Origin: Helicobacter sp. 12S02232-10
Lineage (GTDB): Bacteria > Campylobacterota > Campylobacteria > Campylobacterales > Helicobacteraceae
Assembly: GCF_002272895.1 (NCBI RefSeq)
Contig: NZ_MLAQ01000001.1
Coordinates: forward strand, 149,800-213,799
DNA length: 64,000 bases
Reading direction: 5' to 3'
Below the pieces are notes generated by a model. The model saw only the letters and a list, made by a program, of their open reading frames with translations. It searched no databases and was not told the origin of the DNA. Made by a program: the position numbers and the translations under genes. Below are positions 49,819-59,563 of this stretch, in pieces; the stretch's first letter is position 1, and each line of letters starts with the position of its first letter.

Positions 49819-50225
49819 TTAGCCTGACAAAAGAGCTTTATAACGACTTGATTGCCTATGCACAATCAAATTACCCCAATGAATGTTGCGGGTATTTTTT
49901 GGGAAAACAAGATAAAATAACACTTCAAAACCAAGTGGAAGAGCTTTTTAAAATCAAAAACATCCATCAAAATCCTCAACATTTTTTTATGCTCTCCCCC
50001 CAAGATCAACTAAATGCACTCCAAAGGGCAAAAAAACAAAATCTTGAAATTATAGGGATCTTTCACTCCCATCCTTTTAATAAGGCCTACCCATCAAAAG
50101 AAGATCTAAAATACATTTATGATCCCCGACAAAGCTATTGTATTATATCCCTCCAAAATGAGCCGAATATTGCTTCATTTCGGATTACAAAAGAGAAAAT
50201 CTGTGAGGAAACTATAAAATTTTAA
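49815..50225 (+). CDS. JAMM/MPN-domain metallopeptidase
   Basis: The 136-residue protein shows a complete JAMM zinc motif: a Glu in NECCGYFLG (about residue 23), then IFHSHPFNKAYPSKED (HxH, Ser and Asp, about residues 86-101). Bacterial JAMM proteins next to E1-like enzymes trim extensions from ubiquitin-like sulfur carriers, as in the CysO-Mec and quinolobactin QbsD systems. That makes sulfur-carrier processing the likely role here. The carrier itself is not encoded in this window. It is translationally coupled to the E1 gene and followed by motA with a 66-bp gap. Confidence 0.9.
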   Translation: MISLTKELYNDLIAYAQSNYPNECCGYFLGKQDKITLQNQVEELFKIKNIHQNPQHFFMLSPQDQLNALQRAKKQNLEIIGIFHSHPFNKAYPSKEDLKYIYDPRQSYCIISLQNEPNIASFRITKEKICEETIKF

Positions 50226-50247
50226 ATTTTCCGGCCGATTTTTTAAG

Positions 50248-50253
50248 TATAAT
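50248..50253 (+). promoter_or_regulatory. Likely -10 element of motAB
   Basis: A rightward TATAAT lies 39 bases before the motA ATG, downstream of a small GGCC-centred palindrome with T tract at 50231-50244 that could be a weak terminator for the preceding operon. Confidence 0.45.
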
Positions 50254-50291
50254 TTTAAAAAATAAATCAAATTCAAAATGATGGAAAGAAT

Positions 50292-51062
50292 ATGGATCTC
50301 TCAACACTATTAGGTATGTTTTTGGCTCTTGGCGCTATCTCTTTGGGCGACATCCTAGAGGGTGGAAATCCATTGCACATCATCCATTTGAGCTCCGTAA
50401 TCATCATCGTGCCTACAACACTATTTTCTGCAATGACAGGAACTCACGCTCGTTTTGTAAAAGCGGGATACAAAGAGCTTAAGGTTGTATTTTTAAATTC
50501 AAAAGTCAATCTTAATGCAACAATCAGACAACTGATAGAGTTTGCTACTCTTGCAAGAAGAGATGGTGTTTTATCTCTTGAAGCAAAAGCTGCGCAAGTT
50601 GAGGACGATTTTACGCGTGAAGCGCTTTCAATGATTATTGATGGAAAAGATGCTAAATCTGTAAAAGAAGATATGGAAGTCCAAATTGAAGAGCTTGAAG
50701 AATATTACCACGGGGCTGCACACTATTGGATAATAGCCGGCGAATCAGCCCCTACCTTTGGTCTTGTAGGAGCGGTTATGGGTCTGATGCTTGCACTCCA
50801 AAAATTAGATAATCCTGCAGAAATGGCTGCAGGAATTGCAGGGGCTTTTACAGCTACGGTAACGGGAATTATGTGCAGTTATGCAATTTTTGGTCCTTGG
50901 GGAAATAAACTCAAAGCAAAATCAAAAGACATTGTCAAAGAAAAAATGGTTGTACTTGAGGGAATCATTGGGATAGCCAATGGAGACAATCCCCGAAGTC
51001 TAGAAGCAAAACTTTTAAGTTTTTTAGGTCCTGATGAACCAAAAATTTCGCAATTTGAGTAG
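50292..51062 (+). CDS. motA: Flagellar motor stator protein MotA
   Basis: MotA is the five-fold stator ring that couples proton flow to rotation. The 256-residue protein has four transmembrane segments (about 3-22, 30-50, 150-172 and 180-200), a cytoplasmic loop with charged residues facing FliG, and the conserved PTFGLVGAVMGLMLAL and ITGIMCSYAIFGPW proline-bearing ends. It lies nine bases before motB, as usual. Confidence 0.97.
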   Translation: MDLSTLLGMFLALGAISLGDILEGGNPLHIIHLSSVIIIVPTTLFSAMTGTHARFVKAGYKELKVVFLNSKVNLNATIRQLIEFATLARRDGVLSLEAKAAQVEDDFTREALSMIIDGKDAKSVKEDMEVQIEELEEYYHGAAHYWIIAGESAPTFGLVGAVMGLMLALQKLDNPAEMAAGIAGAFTATVTGIMCSYAIFGPWGNKLKAKSKDIVKEKMVVLEGIIGIANGDNPRSLEAKLLSFLGPDEPKISQFE

Positions 51063-51070
51063 AACAATAA

Positions 51071-51853
51071 ATGTCAAAAAAAAATAAAAAAGTCGAATGC
51101 CCAGCCGGAGAAAAATGGGCAGTTCCCTATGCTGACTTTCTTTCTTTGCTTTTAGCTCTTTTTATTGCTCTTTATGCAATTTCTGCAACCAACAAAGCTA
51201 AAGTTGAAGCTTTAAAAACTGAATTTATCAAAATTTTCAACTCCACTTCCAAGCCTGAAACATTGCAGCCTGTAATCCCTATCCCTCCTAATCCCGGTGA
51301 GGAATCTGAAGAAACAGAAGGAAGCAGAATTTATCAATCCCAACAGTCTTCTTCCTCTGTAGCCATCGAAAATATTACCGAACTTAAAAATATGATTGAA
51401 GAAGGTGGTATTTTAGAGCAGATTGAACAAGGCGTGGTATTAAAATTACCTGCTAATCTCATTTTTAAACAAGGAAGTGCAGATATTTCTAACAGCGATA
51501 TGATGATGTATATCAAACGTGTTGCTCAAATCATTAAAAAATTTCCTCCCCAAGTCAATATAGACATCAGAGGATATACAGATAATTCTCCTTTACCAAA
51601 AGATTCAGCTTTTAAAAATCATTACGATCTTGCTGCTAGCAGAGCTTTAAGCGTTATGAAAGCATTGATTCAAGATGGGGTTTCTCCTGAACAATTATCT
51701 TATTCTTCATATGGAAAATACAAACCTTTAGCACCCAACAATTCTGTTGAGAACAAACTAAAAAACAACCGAGTTGAGATCTTTTTCTCAACCGATCCAA
51801 ACAATATCCAAGAAATCAAATCGATTTTAGATAAAAACGCTAAACCAAAATAA
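51071..51853 (+). CDS. motB: Flagellar motor stator protein MotB
   Basis: The 260-residue MotB has one transmembrane segment (about 18-42) with the essential proton-carrying Asp22 in [13 protein letters not shown], a plug-like region after it, a Ser/Glu-rich linker (about 70-105) and an OmpA-like peptidoglycan-binding domain (about 130-245) with VNIDIRGYTDNSPL and NNRVEIFF. It anchors MotA stators to the cell wall. It converges on the mnmD-like gene with 14 bases between. Confidence 0.97.
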   Translation: MSKKNKKVECPAGEKWAVPYADFLSLLLALFIALYAISATNKAKVEALKTEFIKIFNSTSKPETLQPVIPIPPNPGEESEETEGSRIYQSQQSSSSVAIENITELKNMIEEGGILEQIEQGVVLKLPANLIFKQGSADISNSDMMMYIKRVAQIIKKFPPQVNIDIRGYTDNSPLPKDSAFKNHYDLAASRALSVMKALIQDGVSPEQLSYSSYGKYKPLAPNNSVENKLKNNRVEIFFSTDPNNIQEIKSILDKNAKPK

Positions 51854-51867
51854 AATACTATCTCACC

Positions 51868-52575
51868 CTATTCCCATAATATAAGCTTTTCGCTCTCCAA
51901 AATCTTTTCCTTAACAAAAAAAGCACTTTTTCTAGTGTGGCTGCTATTGTATTTATAAACAAAAAAACCCGCATTCTTGGCATTCAAAAGAATTTCGCGA
52001 TTAACACAATAAGTGGTGATAATGCAATCAATATGAGTAACTCTAAAAAGTTCTAAAAAATACTCCAAACTCCACAGATCGAAATTGACCTTAGGACTAA
52101 ACGCATCTTGATAGACAATATCAATATCTCCATTGCTAAATTGACTCAAATAATAATGGGCATCTCCAAAAAATAGTTCTAAACTTATGTCAGGGGTAAT
52201 CAAAATTTTATTTTTTAATTGCAAAGTTTCAATGATTTTTGGAATATTAATTTTAGATAGTTCTTCAGGATACTGCAAAGCCAAAATTTTTTCAAATACT
52301 CCCCTGTCTTTCTCGGGAGAGAAAATTTCAATCTTTCCTTTATAGCCCATTTTTAAATACTGCATCATAGTGGCAAATGAATTATAACCTAGTCCAAAAC
52401 AAATATCTAAAATCTTTAACGATGGTTTTTGAAGCGATTTTGCAAATAAAATAGGAGGTAAAATATGTTTATGTAGGGTTTCAGTATAAGCTCCATCTTT
52501 CAGACTATGATAACACTCTCCATATTCTTGATTAAAAATGGTCGAGCTACCATCGCGACTTTTTAAAATCTGCAT
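51868..52575 (-). CDS. mnmD: MnmD-like tRNA methyltransferase (MnmC N-terminal domain type)
   Basis: The 235-residue protein matches the stand-alone MnmC(m)/MnmD group that methylates 5-aminomethyl-2-thiouridine to mnm5s2U at tRNA wobble 34 using SAM. Signature stretches are DICFGLGYNSFA (SAM loop, about residues 57-68) and VYQDAFSPKVNFDLWSLEYF (about 150-169). There is no FAD-dependent MnmC oxidase domain, so the aminomethyl precursor must come from MnmEG. The start at 52575 lies one base after guaB. Longer frames upstream are inside guaB and are rejected. Confidence 0.87.
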   Translation of the reverse strand: MQILKSRDGSSTIFNQEYGECYHSLKDGAYTETLHKHILPPILFAKSLQKPSLKILDICFGLGYNSFATMMQYLKMGYKGKIEIFSPEKDRGVFEKILALQYPEELSKINIPKIIETLQLKNKILITPDISLELFFGDAHYYLSQFSNGDIDIVYQDAFSPKVNFDLWSLEYFLELFRVTHIDCIITTYCVNREILLNAKNAGFFVYKYNSSHTRKSAFFVKEKILESEKLILWE

Positions 52576-52576
52576 T

Positions 52577-54022
52577 TTATCCGTGATAATTTGGGGCTTC
52601 TTTAGTAATATCAACATCGTGAACGTGAGATTCCCTAAGACCTGCAGAAGTAATCTCGATAAACTCGGCATTTTCCCATAAATGCGGAATATTTTTACTG
52701 CCTAAATACCCCATTGAAGAACGCAGGCCCCCAACAAGTTGATGGATCACATCTGAAATTTTACCGCGATAAGGTACTCTCCCTTCAATCCCCTCTGGAA
52801 CAAGTTTTTCTTGAGCTGTTCCTTCTTGAAAATATCTATCCGAACTTCCCTTTGTCATCGCTCCAATGCTTCCCATACCACGATAACTTTTATACTGTCT
52901 TCCTTGATAAATCATCAAATCCCCCGGAGACTCTTCTGTCCCCGCCAACAAACTCCCAACCATTACCGAAGATGCCCCTACTGCAAGGGCTTTAGCAACA
53001 TCTCCAGAATATTTTATACCTCCATCAGCAATAATTGGAACACCGTGCTTGATCGCAACATTGGAACAACCATCAATAGCCGACACTTGAGGCATTCCAA
53101 CTCCTGCAACAATTCTTGTCGTACAAATACTTCCTGGACCAATTCCGACTTTAACTCCATCTGCTCCTGCGCTGATAAGATCTTGAGTGGCTTTTGGCGT
53201 TACTACATTACCTACAATGATATCAACTGAAAACTTATTCTTGACATTTTCCAAAGTTCGGATTACATTAATAGAATGCCCATGTGCACTATCAAGAACA
53301 AGCACATCTACACCTGCTTGAATCAAAGCTTCTGCCCTATCAAGTTGCCCTACTCCAATAGCTGCACCAACTCTAAGTCTTCCAAATTCATCTTTATTGG
53401 CATTAGGATACTCAATGCGTTTTTGAATATCTTTAATGGTAATCAGACCTTTTAAAATATTTTTATCATTCACAATCGGAAGTTTTTCGATTCTGTGTCT
53501 GTGCATAATTTCGCGAGCTTCTTCGAGACTAATCCCAACTGAAGCTGTTATTAAAGGAGCCTTTGTCATTACATCGCCGACTTTCTTGCTCAAATCTGTT
53601 TCAAAACGCACATCCCTATTTGTCAAAATACCTATTAGCAATCCATTCTCATCTACAACCGGCACACCTGAAATTTTGTAATTATCAGTAATTACTTTCG
53701 CATCTGCCAAACTACGATTTGCTTGAATATAAATGGGATCAGTGATGACCCCACTCTCACTTTTTTTAACTTTTTTAATTTCTGCAACCTGAGAGGCAAT
53801 ATCCATATTTTTATGGATAATTCCGATTCCCCCCAATCGAGCCATTGCTATTGCTGTCCTGTATTCGGTTACTGTATCCATAGCCGCACTGACAAAAGGA
53901 ATATTTAATCCTATATTTTTAGTGAGTTTAGAAACCGTTGAAACTTCCTTTGGCAATACTTCTGAATACCCCGGAACCAACAAAATGTCTTCAAATGTCA
54001 AAGCTTTTTGTATTAATTTCAT
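52577..54022 (-). CDS. guaB: Inosine-5'-monophosphate dehydrogenase
   Basis: GuaB oxidises IMP to XMP in guanine-nucleotide synthesis. The 481-residue protein has the TIM barrel with catalytic Cys in [15 protein letters not shown] (about residue 300), two CBS domains inserted at about 90-205 that sense nucleotides, the flap region and the terminal K-E-A-P-N-Y-H-G type end. GGAGAGAAG precedes the ATG. The gene is followed after one base by the mnmD-like gene and preceded by gatA. Confidence 0.97.
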   Translation of the reverse strand: MKLIQKALTFEDILLVPGYSEVLPKEVSTVSKLTKNIGLNIPFVSAAMDTVTEYRTAIAMARLGGIGIIHKNMDIASQVAEIKKVKKSESGVITDPIYIQANRSLADAKVITDNYKISGVPVVDENGLLIGILTNRDVRFETDLSKKVGDVMTKAPLITASVGISLEEAREIMHRHRIEKLPIVNDKNILKGLITIKDIQKRIEYPNANKDEFGRLRVGAAIGVGQLDRAEALIQAGVDVLVLDSAHGHSINVIRTLENVKNKFSVDIIVGNVVTPKATQDLISAGADGVKVGIGPGSICTTRIVAGVGMPQVSAIDGCSNVAIKHGVPIIADGGIKYSGDVAKALAVGASSVMVGSLLAGTEESPGDLMIYQGRQYKSYRGMGSIGAMTKGSSDRYFQEGTAQEKLVPEGIEGRVPYRGKISDVIHQLVGGLRSSMGYLGSKNIPHLWENAEFIEITSAGLRESHVHDVDITKEAPNYHG

Positions 54023-54031
54023 TCTTCTCTC

Positions 54032-55390
54032 CTAATCAAATTTTATTTCCAAAATCTGCTCCAACCCATAAGCAGCGTCCAAAATACTCTGCTCATCAAA
54101 ACTTTCCCCGATTAATTGCATTGCTATGGGCAAACCTTCTTTTGATTTTGCCACAGGCAAAGAAATTGAAGGCAATCCTGCAAGATTGACCCCGATAGTA
54201 TAAATATCACTTAAATACATTTCCAATGGAGAATTCATACTTCCAAATTTCGGAGCAATACTTGGAGCAACAGGAGAGAGAATCATATCTGTATCGCGAA
54301 ACACTTCTTCGTATTGTTTTTTGATCAATTGTCTTATCTTTTGAGCTTTTAGATAATAAGCGTCATAATAGCCACTACTTAAAACAAAATTTCCCAGCAT
54401 AATGCGTCTTTTTACCTCTTCTCCAAAACCTTCGCTCCTTGTTTTGATGTATAAATCTTTTAAATTCTCTGGCATTTTTGCGCGATTACCATATCTTACG
54501 CCATCAAATCTTGCAAGATTCGAACTCGCTTCAGCAGTGCAAATAACATAATAAGCAGAAATATGATAATGAGTGTCTAACATCGTTTTAGGAACAATCT
54601 GATGGCCCATAGATTCCATCGTTTTAATGATTCCCTGATATGCCTTTTGGATCTCAGGATCTGCATCTTTAAGATAGTCCTCTAAAATTGCTATCTTAAA
54701 TCGTCTATCCCCATCCAACTTTGAAAATGTCTGAGCAGGAGGTATTTGAGCACTTGTAGAGTCCTTTTTGTCACAACCACTGATCGCATCAAATAATATT
54801 GCACAATCTTCTACATTTTGTGTGATTGGACCAATCTGATCAAGACTAGAACTATAAGCAACAAGCCCATACCTGCTTACTCTGCCATAAGTCGGCTTGA
54901 GCCCTACACAACCGCAAAATCCTGCAGGTTGTCTGATAGATCCACCAGTATCACTCCCCAATGCAGCTATAGCTAGACCTCCAGCAACTGCTGCTGCACT
55001 CCCACCAGAACTTCCGCCTGGAACTCTTGAAATATCGCGTGGATTTTTCGTCCTCCCATAGCAACTTGATTCAGTCGTACTCCCCATAGCAAATTCATCC
55101 ATATTTGCACGTCCAAATCCACACATTCCATTTTGATGTAATTTTTCTATCACGCTGGCATTATAAGGAGAGATATATCCCTTTAAAATTTTACTTGCAC
55201 AAGTAATCTCCCAATCTTTAACATTTATATTGTCTTTAATCAAAATCGGAACACCATTTTCAATGCTCTCTAGAGGTTGATCGATGTAAGCATTGAGTTC
55301 TATATTTTTCTTTACTTCTTCTCTAATTTGAGATTTAATTTCTTTGAGTTCTTCTTGAGGAAGCGAAAGAGCTTTTTTCAGGGTTATCAT
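54032..55390 (-). CDS. gatA: Asp/Glu-tRNA amidotransferase subunit A
   Basis: GatA is the glutaminase of GatCAB, which makes Asn-tRNA-Asn and Gln-tRNA-Gln by transamidation. The 452-residue protein has the amidase signature with catalytic Lys (KDNINVKD, about residue 53) and the cis-Ser/Ser of [14 protein letters not shown] (about 129-142) and [12 protein letters not shown]. Together with the AspRS of this window it provides the indirect asparaginyl route. GatB and GatC are not in the window. Upstream of guaB by nine bases. Confidence 0.96.
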   Translation of the reverse strand: MITLKKALSLPQEELKEIKSQIREEVKKNIELNAYIDQPLESIENGVPILIKDNINVKDWEITCASKILKGYISPYNASVIEKLHQNGMCGFGRANMDEFAMGSTTESSCYGRTKNPRDISRVPGGSSGGSAAAVAGGLAIAALGSDTGGSIRQPAGFCGCVGLKPTYGRVSRYGLVAYSSSLDQIGPITQNVEDCAILFDAISGCDKKDSTSAQIPPAQTFSKLDGDRRFKIAILEDYLKDADPEIQKAYQGIIKTMESMGHQIVPKTMLDTHYHISAYYVICTAEASSNLARFDGVRYGNRAKMPENLKDLYIKTRSEGFGEEVKRRIMLGNFVLSSGYYDAYYLKAQKIRQLIKKQYEEVFRDTDMILSPVAPSIAPKFGSMNSPLEMYLSDIYTIGVNLAGLPSISLPVAKSKEGLPIAMQLIGESFDEQSILDAAYGLEQILEIKFD

Positions 55391-55463
55391 TAATTATCCT
55401 TCAACAAAATGGAATCGATTCTTTTTTAGGAAATTATAAAACTTTATTGCTTATAAAAAAATG

Positions 55464-56057
55464 CTAAGAGAGACGATGGAGAAAATTTTCAACTTCTTTT
55501 TGCAATGCTTTTAAATCTTTGGTATTGTCAATCACATCATCGCTTTGAAGCTTTTTATGCTCAATATCTATTTGGGCTTGAATTCTTTTAAGAGCTTCTT
55601 CTCTGCTTAAAAAATCTCGATCCATAACCCTTGTGATTTGTATCTCCAAAGGAGCATAAACAAGCAATACCTTATTGACTTCATAAGTTTTCCTACCTCC
55701 TACCTCAAAAAATAAAGGGATATCCAAAAAATATAATTTATGATGAGTTTCAAGCTCTTTTGCATATTTAAGCACTTTCTCACGAATTTGGGGATGCAAT
55801 AAATCTTCTAGAAGTTTGCGAGCTTTTTGATCGGAAAAAATTATTTTTCCTAATTTCTTTCTATCTATCTTGCCATATTCATTCAAAATCTTTTTAGAAA
55901 AAATATTTTGAATGGCTTCCTGATTCTCTTCCAATATCTGATGTGCTATTTTATCAGTATCAACGACACTATAGCCATATAGAGAAAAAAGGCTTGCAAC
56001 CGTGCTTTTACCCGATCCTATTCCACCTGTGAGTGCGATAGCATATTTTAAGCCCAT
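55464..56057 (-). CDS. coaE: Dephospho-CoA kinase
   Basis: CoaE phosphorylates dephospho-CoA in the last step of coenzyme A synthesis. The 197-residue protein has the P-loop GGIGSGKSTVA (about residues 11-21), DTDKIAHQ and the FLDIPLFFE motif with acidic residues for the substrate. It is a few residues shorter than E. coli (206). It starts one base after the speE stop. Confidence 0.94.
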   Translation of the reverse strand: MGLKYAIALTGGIGSGKSTVASLFSLYGYSVVDTDKIAHQILEENQEAIQNIFSKKILNEYGKIDRKKLGKIIFSDQKARKLLEDLLHPQIREKVLKYAKELETHHKLYFLDIPLFFEVGGRKTYEVNKVLLVYAPLEIQITRVMDRDFLSREEALKRIQAQIDIEHKKLQSDDVIDNTKDLKALQKEVENFLHRLS

Positions 56058-56058
56058 A

Positions 56059-56853
56059 TCAATTTTTCAAAATGCCTTTGAGTTTATGCATCAAAGTATT
56101 GGACAAAGCAAAAGCACTTTGATGGATATCGGCATTATAATATTTAAGATTTTCAAGCATATCAACTTTTTGCAACAACATATCTGCCAAAGGATGATAT
56201 TTTTTTGAAGCAAAAACAAAGCCTCTATCCGTTAGAACAGACAAAGGAGCAAAAAATGGCATTACAATATCAAAAAACTGCCCTGCCTCTAAAATACTTT
56301 CTTTAAATCCATCAAACTCAAGCAAAGGATGCTTGGTAAAAAAAATCAATATTCCCTCTTTAGAAAGTATTCTTTGTATCCCATCAATTTCATGTTTATC
56401 AGGCTGATGCAAACAAATAACCAAATCATATTTTTTCACATCTAGATCAATTGCCCTTGAGAATCTTTTAAATCGGGGATTTACACCCAATGAAGAAAAA
56501 TTCGGTAAAAAACTAATCAAGGAATCTAAAATCTTTTCATCACTTTGAACAAAATCAACATACAATTCCTGATGTTTTAAAAGTTCAAAAGCAATTTCTA
56601 AGTTAAATCCCCCCAATATTAGCGCATTTTTTGGATTGGGATGAGAACACGCCGGCAAATGAGCATAAAGTTCGCTCTCAATATAAAGATATTTTCTTAA
56701 CATAATGTAATATTCATCAATAATAGCTATTTGATCAAAATCAATACTTTTAAAAATTTCTAGTATATGTTCAGAACTTCTAGCATCAAGTATTTTAGTG
56801 TCAATGGTATATTCTTGACGAAAATTTGGGCTTATCTGTCGTGTAATCCACAT
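56059..56853 (-). CDS. speE: Spermidine synthase-like protein
   Basis: SpeE transfers an aminopropyl group from decarboxylated SAM to putrescine. The 264-residue protein matches the short Helicobacter type. The N-terminal beta domain has ILDARSSEHILEIF, and the Rossmann loop is ILGGFNLEIAFEL (about residues 91-103) instead of the usual GGGDG. The gate-keeping acidic residues of the typical active site (D-D-P near the middle) are not seen; CLHQPDKHEIDG stands there. Identity rests on recalled similarity and the guaB-gatA-coaE-speE order in H. pylori. Substrate specificity is uncertain. Confidence 0.82.
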   Translation of the reverse strand: MWITRQISPNFRQEYTIDTKILDARSSEHILEIFKSIDFDQIAIIDEYYIMLRKYLYIESELYAHLPACSHPNPKNALILGGFNLEIAFELLKHQELYVDFVQSDEKILDSLISFLPNFSSLGVNPRFKRFSRAIDLDVKKYDLVICLHQPDKHEIDGIQRILSKEGILIFFTKHPLLEFDGFKESILEAGQFFDIVMPFFAPLSVLTDRGFVFASKKYHPLADMLLQKVDMLENLKYYNADIHQSAFALSNTLMHKLKGILKN

Positions 56854-56931
56854 AGTTATCCTTAATCTTAAAATTTTATTGTATAGAAATATTTAAAATA
56901 TACATTAAAAATATATAAAATAAATAAAGTT

Positions 56932-59508
56932 TTATCTGCCTATGATTTCCCTTACTCCTTTTGTATTGGGTTCAGAAAGAAAGCCTTGATTTTGCAATTC
57001 TTCAATAATTGAAGCAGCTTTGTTATAACCAACCCCAAGCCTTCTTTGCAAATAACTGATAGAGGTTTTTTTATCTTGCAAAATAATGCGTTTTGCTTCA
57101 TCGATAATTTCTCCGCCCTCAGAAGGTGAAGCAGGCAGAGGAACTTCAGCTTCATCAAGCAAAAAATCCTTGTCATATACAACTTCTCTTTGGGATTTAA
57201 TAAATTCTACAATTTCCTCTATCTCTTCCTCAGAAGCCCACGGAGCGTGTAATCTTACCACCCCTCCTATTCCTGGAGGAGTAAAAAGCATATCCCCTCT
57301 TCCAAGCAAACTTTGCGCACCTTCGACATCCAAAACAACCCTTGAGTCTATCTTAGAACCAACTTTAAAACTAATTCTTGAGGGAAGATTGGTTTTAATC
57401 AAACCAGTCACAACATCTACGCTTGGACGTTGTGTAGCTACAATCAAATGCAAACCTGCTGCCCTTCCCATTTGGGCAATTCTGGCTATAGGAAATTCAG
57501 CTTCTTTTCCTCCTGTCATCATTAAATCAGCTAACTCATCAATAATAATCACTAAAAATGGAAAAACTTCAAGCCCCTCAAGCTTAGCTTTTGGATTGTA
57601 TTTATCGATATTTTTCGTTTTGCATTCACTCATAATCTTATAACGCCTCTCCATTTCTTTAACCGCACTCGCTAAGGCTGAAATTGCCTTTTTTGGACTG
57701 GTAATGATAGGAGTGAGAAGATGAGGAATATCTGCATACATACTAAATTCCACCATCTTAGGATCAATCATAATAAGCTTAAGGTTATCTGGAGAATTCC
57801 TAAAAAGCAAAGACAAAATCATCGCATTCACACCCACACTTTTCCCACTTCCTGTCGTTCCTGCAATTAATAGATGAGGTAATTTTTTAAGATCGGTAAT
57901 AAAAGAATTCCCAACAATATCTTTTCCAAGTGCCAAAGTTAATGGGGAAGTGGAATTTTTAAACAGATCGCTTTCTAAAATTTCGCGAAGATAAATTGTC
58001 TCTGTTTTGGCATTGGGAATTTCAATGCCCACCACATCTTTTCCTGGTATGGGGGCTTGAATGCGAATCGATTGGGCGCACAATGCCATAGCCAAATCAT
58101 CTCCCAAAGTCAAAATTCTACTTACTTTTACATTGGGTGCAGGACGAAATTCAAAAGTCGTTACAATCGGTCCTGAATAAGTTCTGGCAATGTCTCCATC
58201 TATTTTAAACATTTTTAGCTTAGAGAGAAGATCTTGAATTTTCTTATCGATCTCATTCTCATCTATATGCAAAGATTGGGCTTTGGGCATTTGAAGTAAT
58301 TGTGTGCTTGGAAGTCGGTAATCTTTTGGTTTTTCCACCTCTCCAAAATCAAGCTCTTCAAGAAGTTGCTTATTCTCTGCCAATTCTTTTACGATTAAAG
58401 GTTTTTGTTTGGGCAAAACTGACTGGAATGTTTTTTCAGAAACCAGAATCTCCAATTTCTCATTCTCTGTAGAAAAATTTAAATTTTCTTCTTGTTCTTT
58501 TTGATCAGAAAAATTATCATCTTGTTGCATATTATCAAGCATTGATTCTAGGAGAATAGTTTCAGATTCTTTTTCATCAATACTTGTTTTTATATCAGAT
58601 ATATTTTCTTTTAGGGGTTTTTTTAGATGAGAAAGAATCTGATTTTCATCAGATTGCAAAACGAAGTCTTTGGAAATGTTGTCTAGAATAGCTTCAGGCT
58701 TTAAATTCGAAGTCGAATCATTAAAATGGTTGGCACGCAACTCCTCAAAAAATTTCTTATTACGATTCAAAACCCTTTCCACATTGACTTCCCTAACCTC
58801 TCCTTTTTCATTTTCTCCCACAAGCCTCACCATACTTGCATATTTCTTTTCCTCATTGTCTTTATCAGATACTACGTTATAGCTAATTTTGATCTTATTT
58901 TCATTAAAAATGATTTGTGTATCTTTGTTTTCAGGATTCTTTGGCAAATCTTCCCGAATAATCGGCTTGAAAGGTTCTGTAATCTGATCTTTCAGAAAAA
59001 ATCTTTTTATATTTGAGAAAGATGAAGAATCTTTGAATAAATTTTTAACATAAGAAAACAATTTCACACGATATTTTTTAAAATTACCCAATAAATAAAT
59101 AAAGTTTTTTGGAAAAAAAATCATATAAGACAAAAAAAACATAATAAAAATTAACACACAAATTCCAAAAAGACCGATAAAAGGATACAAAAAATCTAAA
59201 ATCGCTTTCCCAATTACTCCTTTTTTCAAAATTACAGCCTGTAAAATCAATAGAGTTACAAATCCCAAAACACCTGCCAAAATCAACTCAATCCGTCTCT
59301 GATCAAAATCAATATTTTTGTACAAAAGATAAGCAGGATAAATCAAGAACAATAAGTAAAAATAAGCTGTATAGCCAAAAAATTCTATATTTGCATTTGC
59401 AAAAATAACTCCAAAATTACCTACAAGACCACTATCTCCGAATATTGTAGCGATAGATAAAAAGATGAGTATTGCAGAAAAAATTACAAATAGGTATAAT
59501 TTTTTAAT
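56932..59508 (-). CDS. ftsK: DNA translocase FtsK, probable AUU start
   Basis: FtsK pumps chromosomal DNA at the closing septum and activates XerH-type dif recombination. The motor domain has Walker A IAGTTGSGKSVGVN and Walker B LVIIIDELADLMM, and the gamma winged helix is at the end (ISYLQRRLGVGYNKAASIIE). Between the membrane part and the motor is an acidic linker (about residues 190-400). From the first in-frame TTG (59352) two of the N-terminal hydrophobic segments would be missing. Extending to ATT at 59506-59508, with AAGGA six bases before it, adds 52 residues and completes a four-segment membrane domain (858 residues). Confidence 0.9.
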   Translation of the reverse strand: MKKLYLFVIFSAILIFLSIATIFGDSGLVGNFGVIFANANIEFFGYTAYFYLLFLIYPAYLLYKNIDFDQRRIELILAGVLGFVTLLILQAVILKKGVIGKAILDFLYPFIGLFGICVLIFIMFFLSYMIFFPKNFIYLLGNFKKYRVKLFSYVKNLFKDSSSFSNIKRFFLKDQITEPFKPIIREDLPKNPENKDTQIIFNENKIKISYNVVSDKDNEEKKYASMVRLVGENEKGEVREVNVERVLNRNKKFFEELRANHFNDSTSNLKPEAILDNISKDFVLQSDENQILSHLKKPLKENISDIKTSIDEKESETILLESMLDNMQQDDNFSDQKEQEENLNFSTENEKLEILVSEKTFQSVLPKQKPLIVKELAENKQLLEELDFGEVEKPKDYRLPSTQLLQMPKAQSLHIDENEIDKKIQDLLSKLKMFKIDGDIARTYSGPIVTTFEFRPAPNVKVSRILTLGDDLAMALCAQSIRIQAPIPGKDVVGIEIPNAKTETIYLREILESDLFKNSTSPLTLALGKDIVGNSFITDLKKLPHLLIAGTTGSGKSVGVNAMILSLLFRNSPDNLKLIMIDPKMVEFSMYADIPHLLTPIITSPKKAISALASAVKEMERRYKIMSECKTKNIDKYNPKAKLEGLEVFPFLVIIIDELADLMMTGGKEAEFPIARIAQMGRAAGLHLIVATQRPSVDVVTGLIKTNLPSRISFKVGSKIDSRVVLDVEGAQSLLGRGDMLFTPPGIGGVVRLHAPWASEEEIEEIVEFIKSQREVVYDKDFLLDEAEVPLPASPSEGGEIIDEAKRIILQDKKTSISYLQRRLGVGYNKAASIIEELQNQGFLSEPNTKGVREIIGR

Positions 59509-59563
59509 AGCTTGTCCTTATATAGATTTTAATTCAAATTATAGCATAGTATAGGATTTTAAA

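Noticed and set aside
50231-50244. CGGCCG palindrome followed by T tract
   Set aside because: The stem is only a few bases with no real loop, so a terminator call is not supported; it is noted with the motA promoter.
57086-57643. Open frame of 185 codons antisense to ftsK
   Set aside because: It lies opposite the well-conserved motor domain; its Ser/Pro-rich product is typical of antisense reading.
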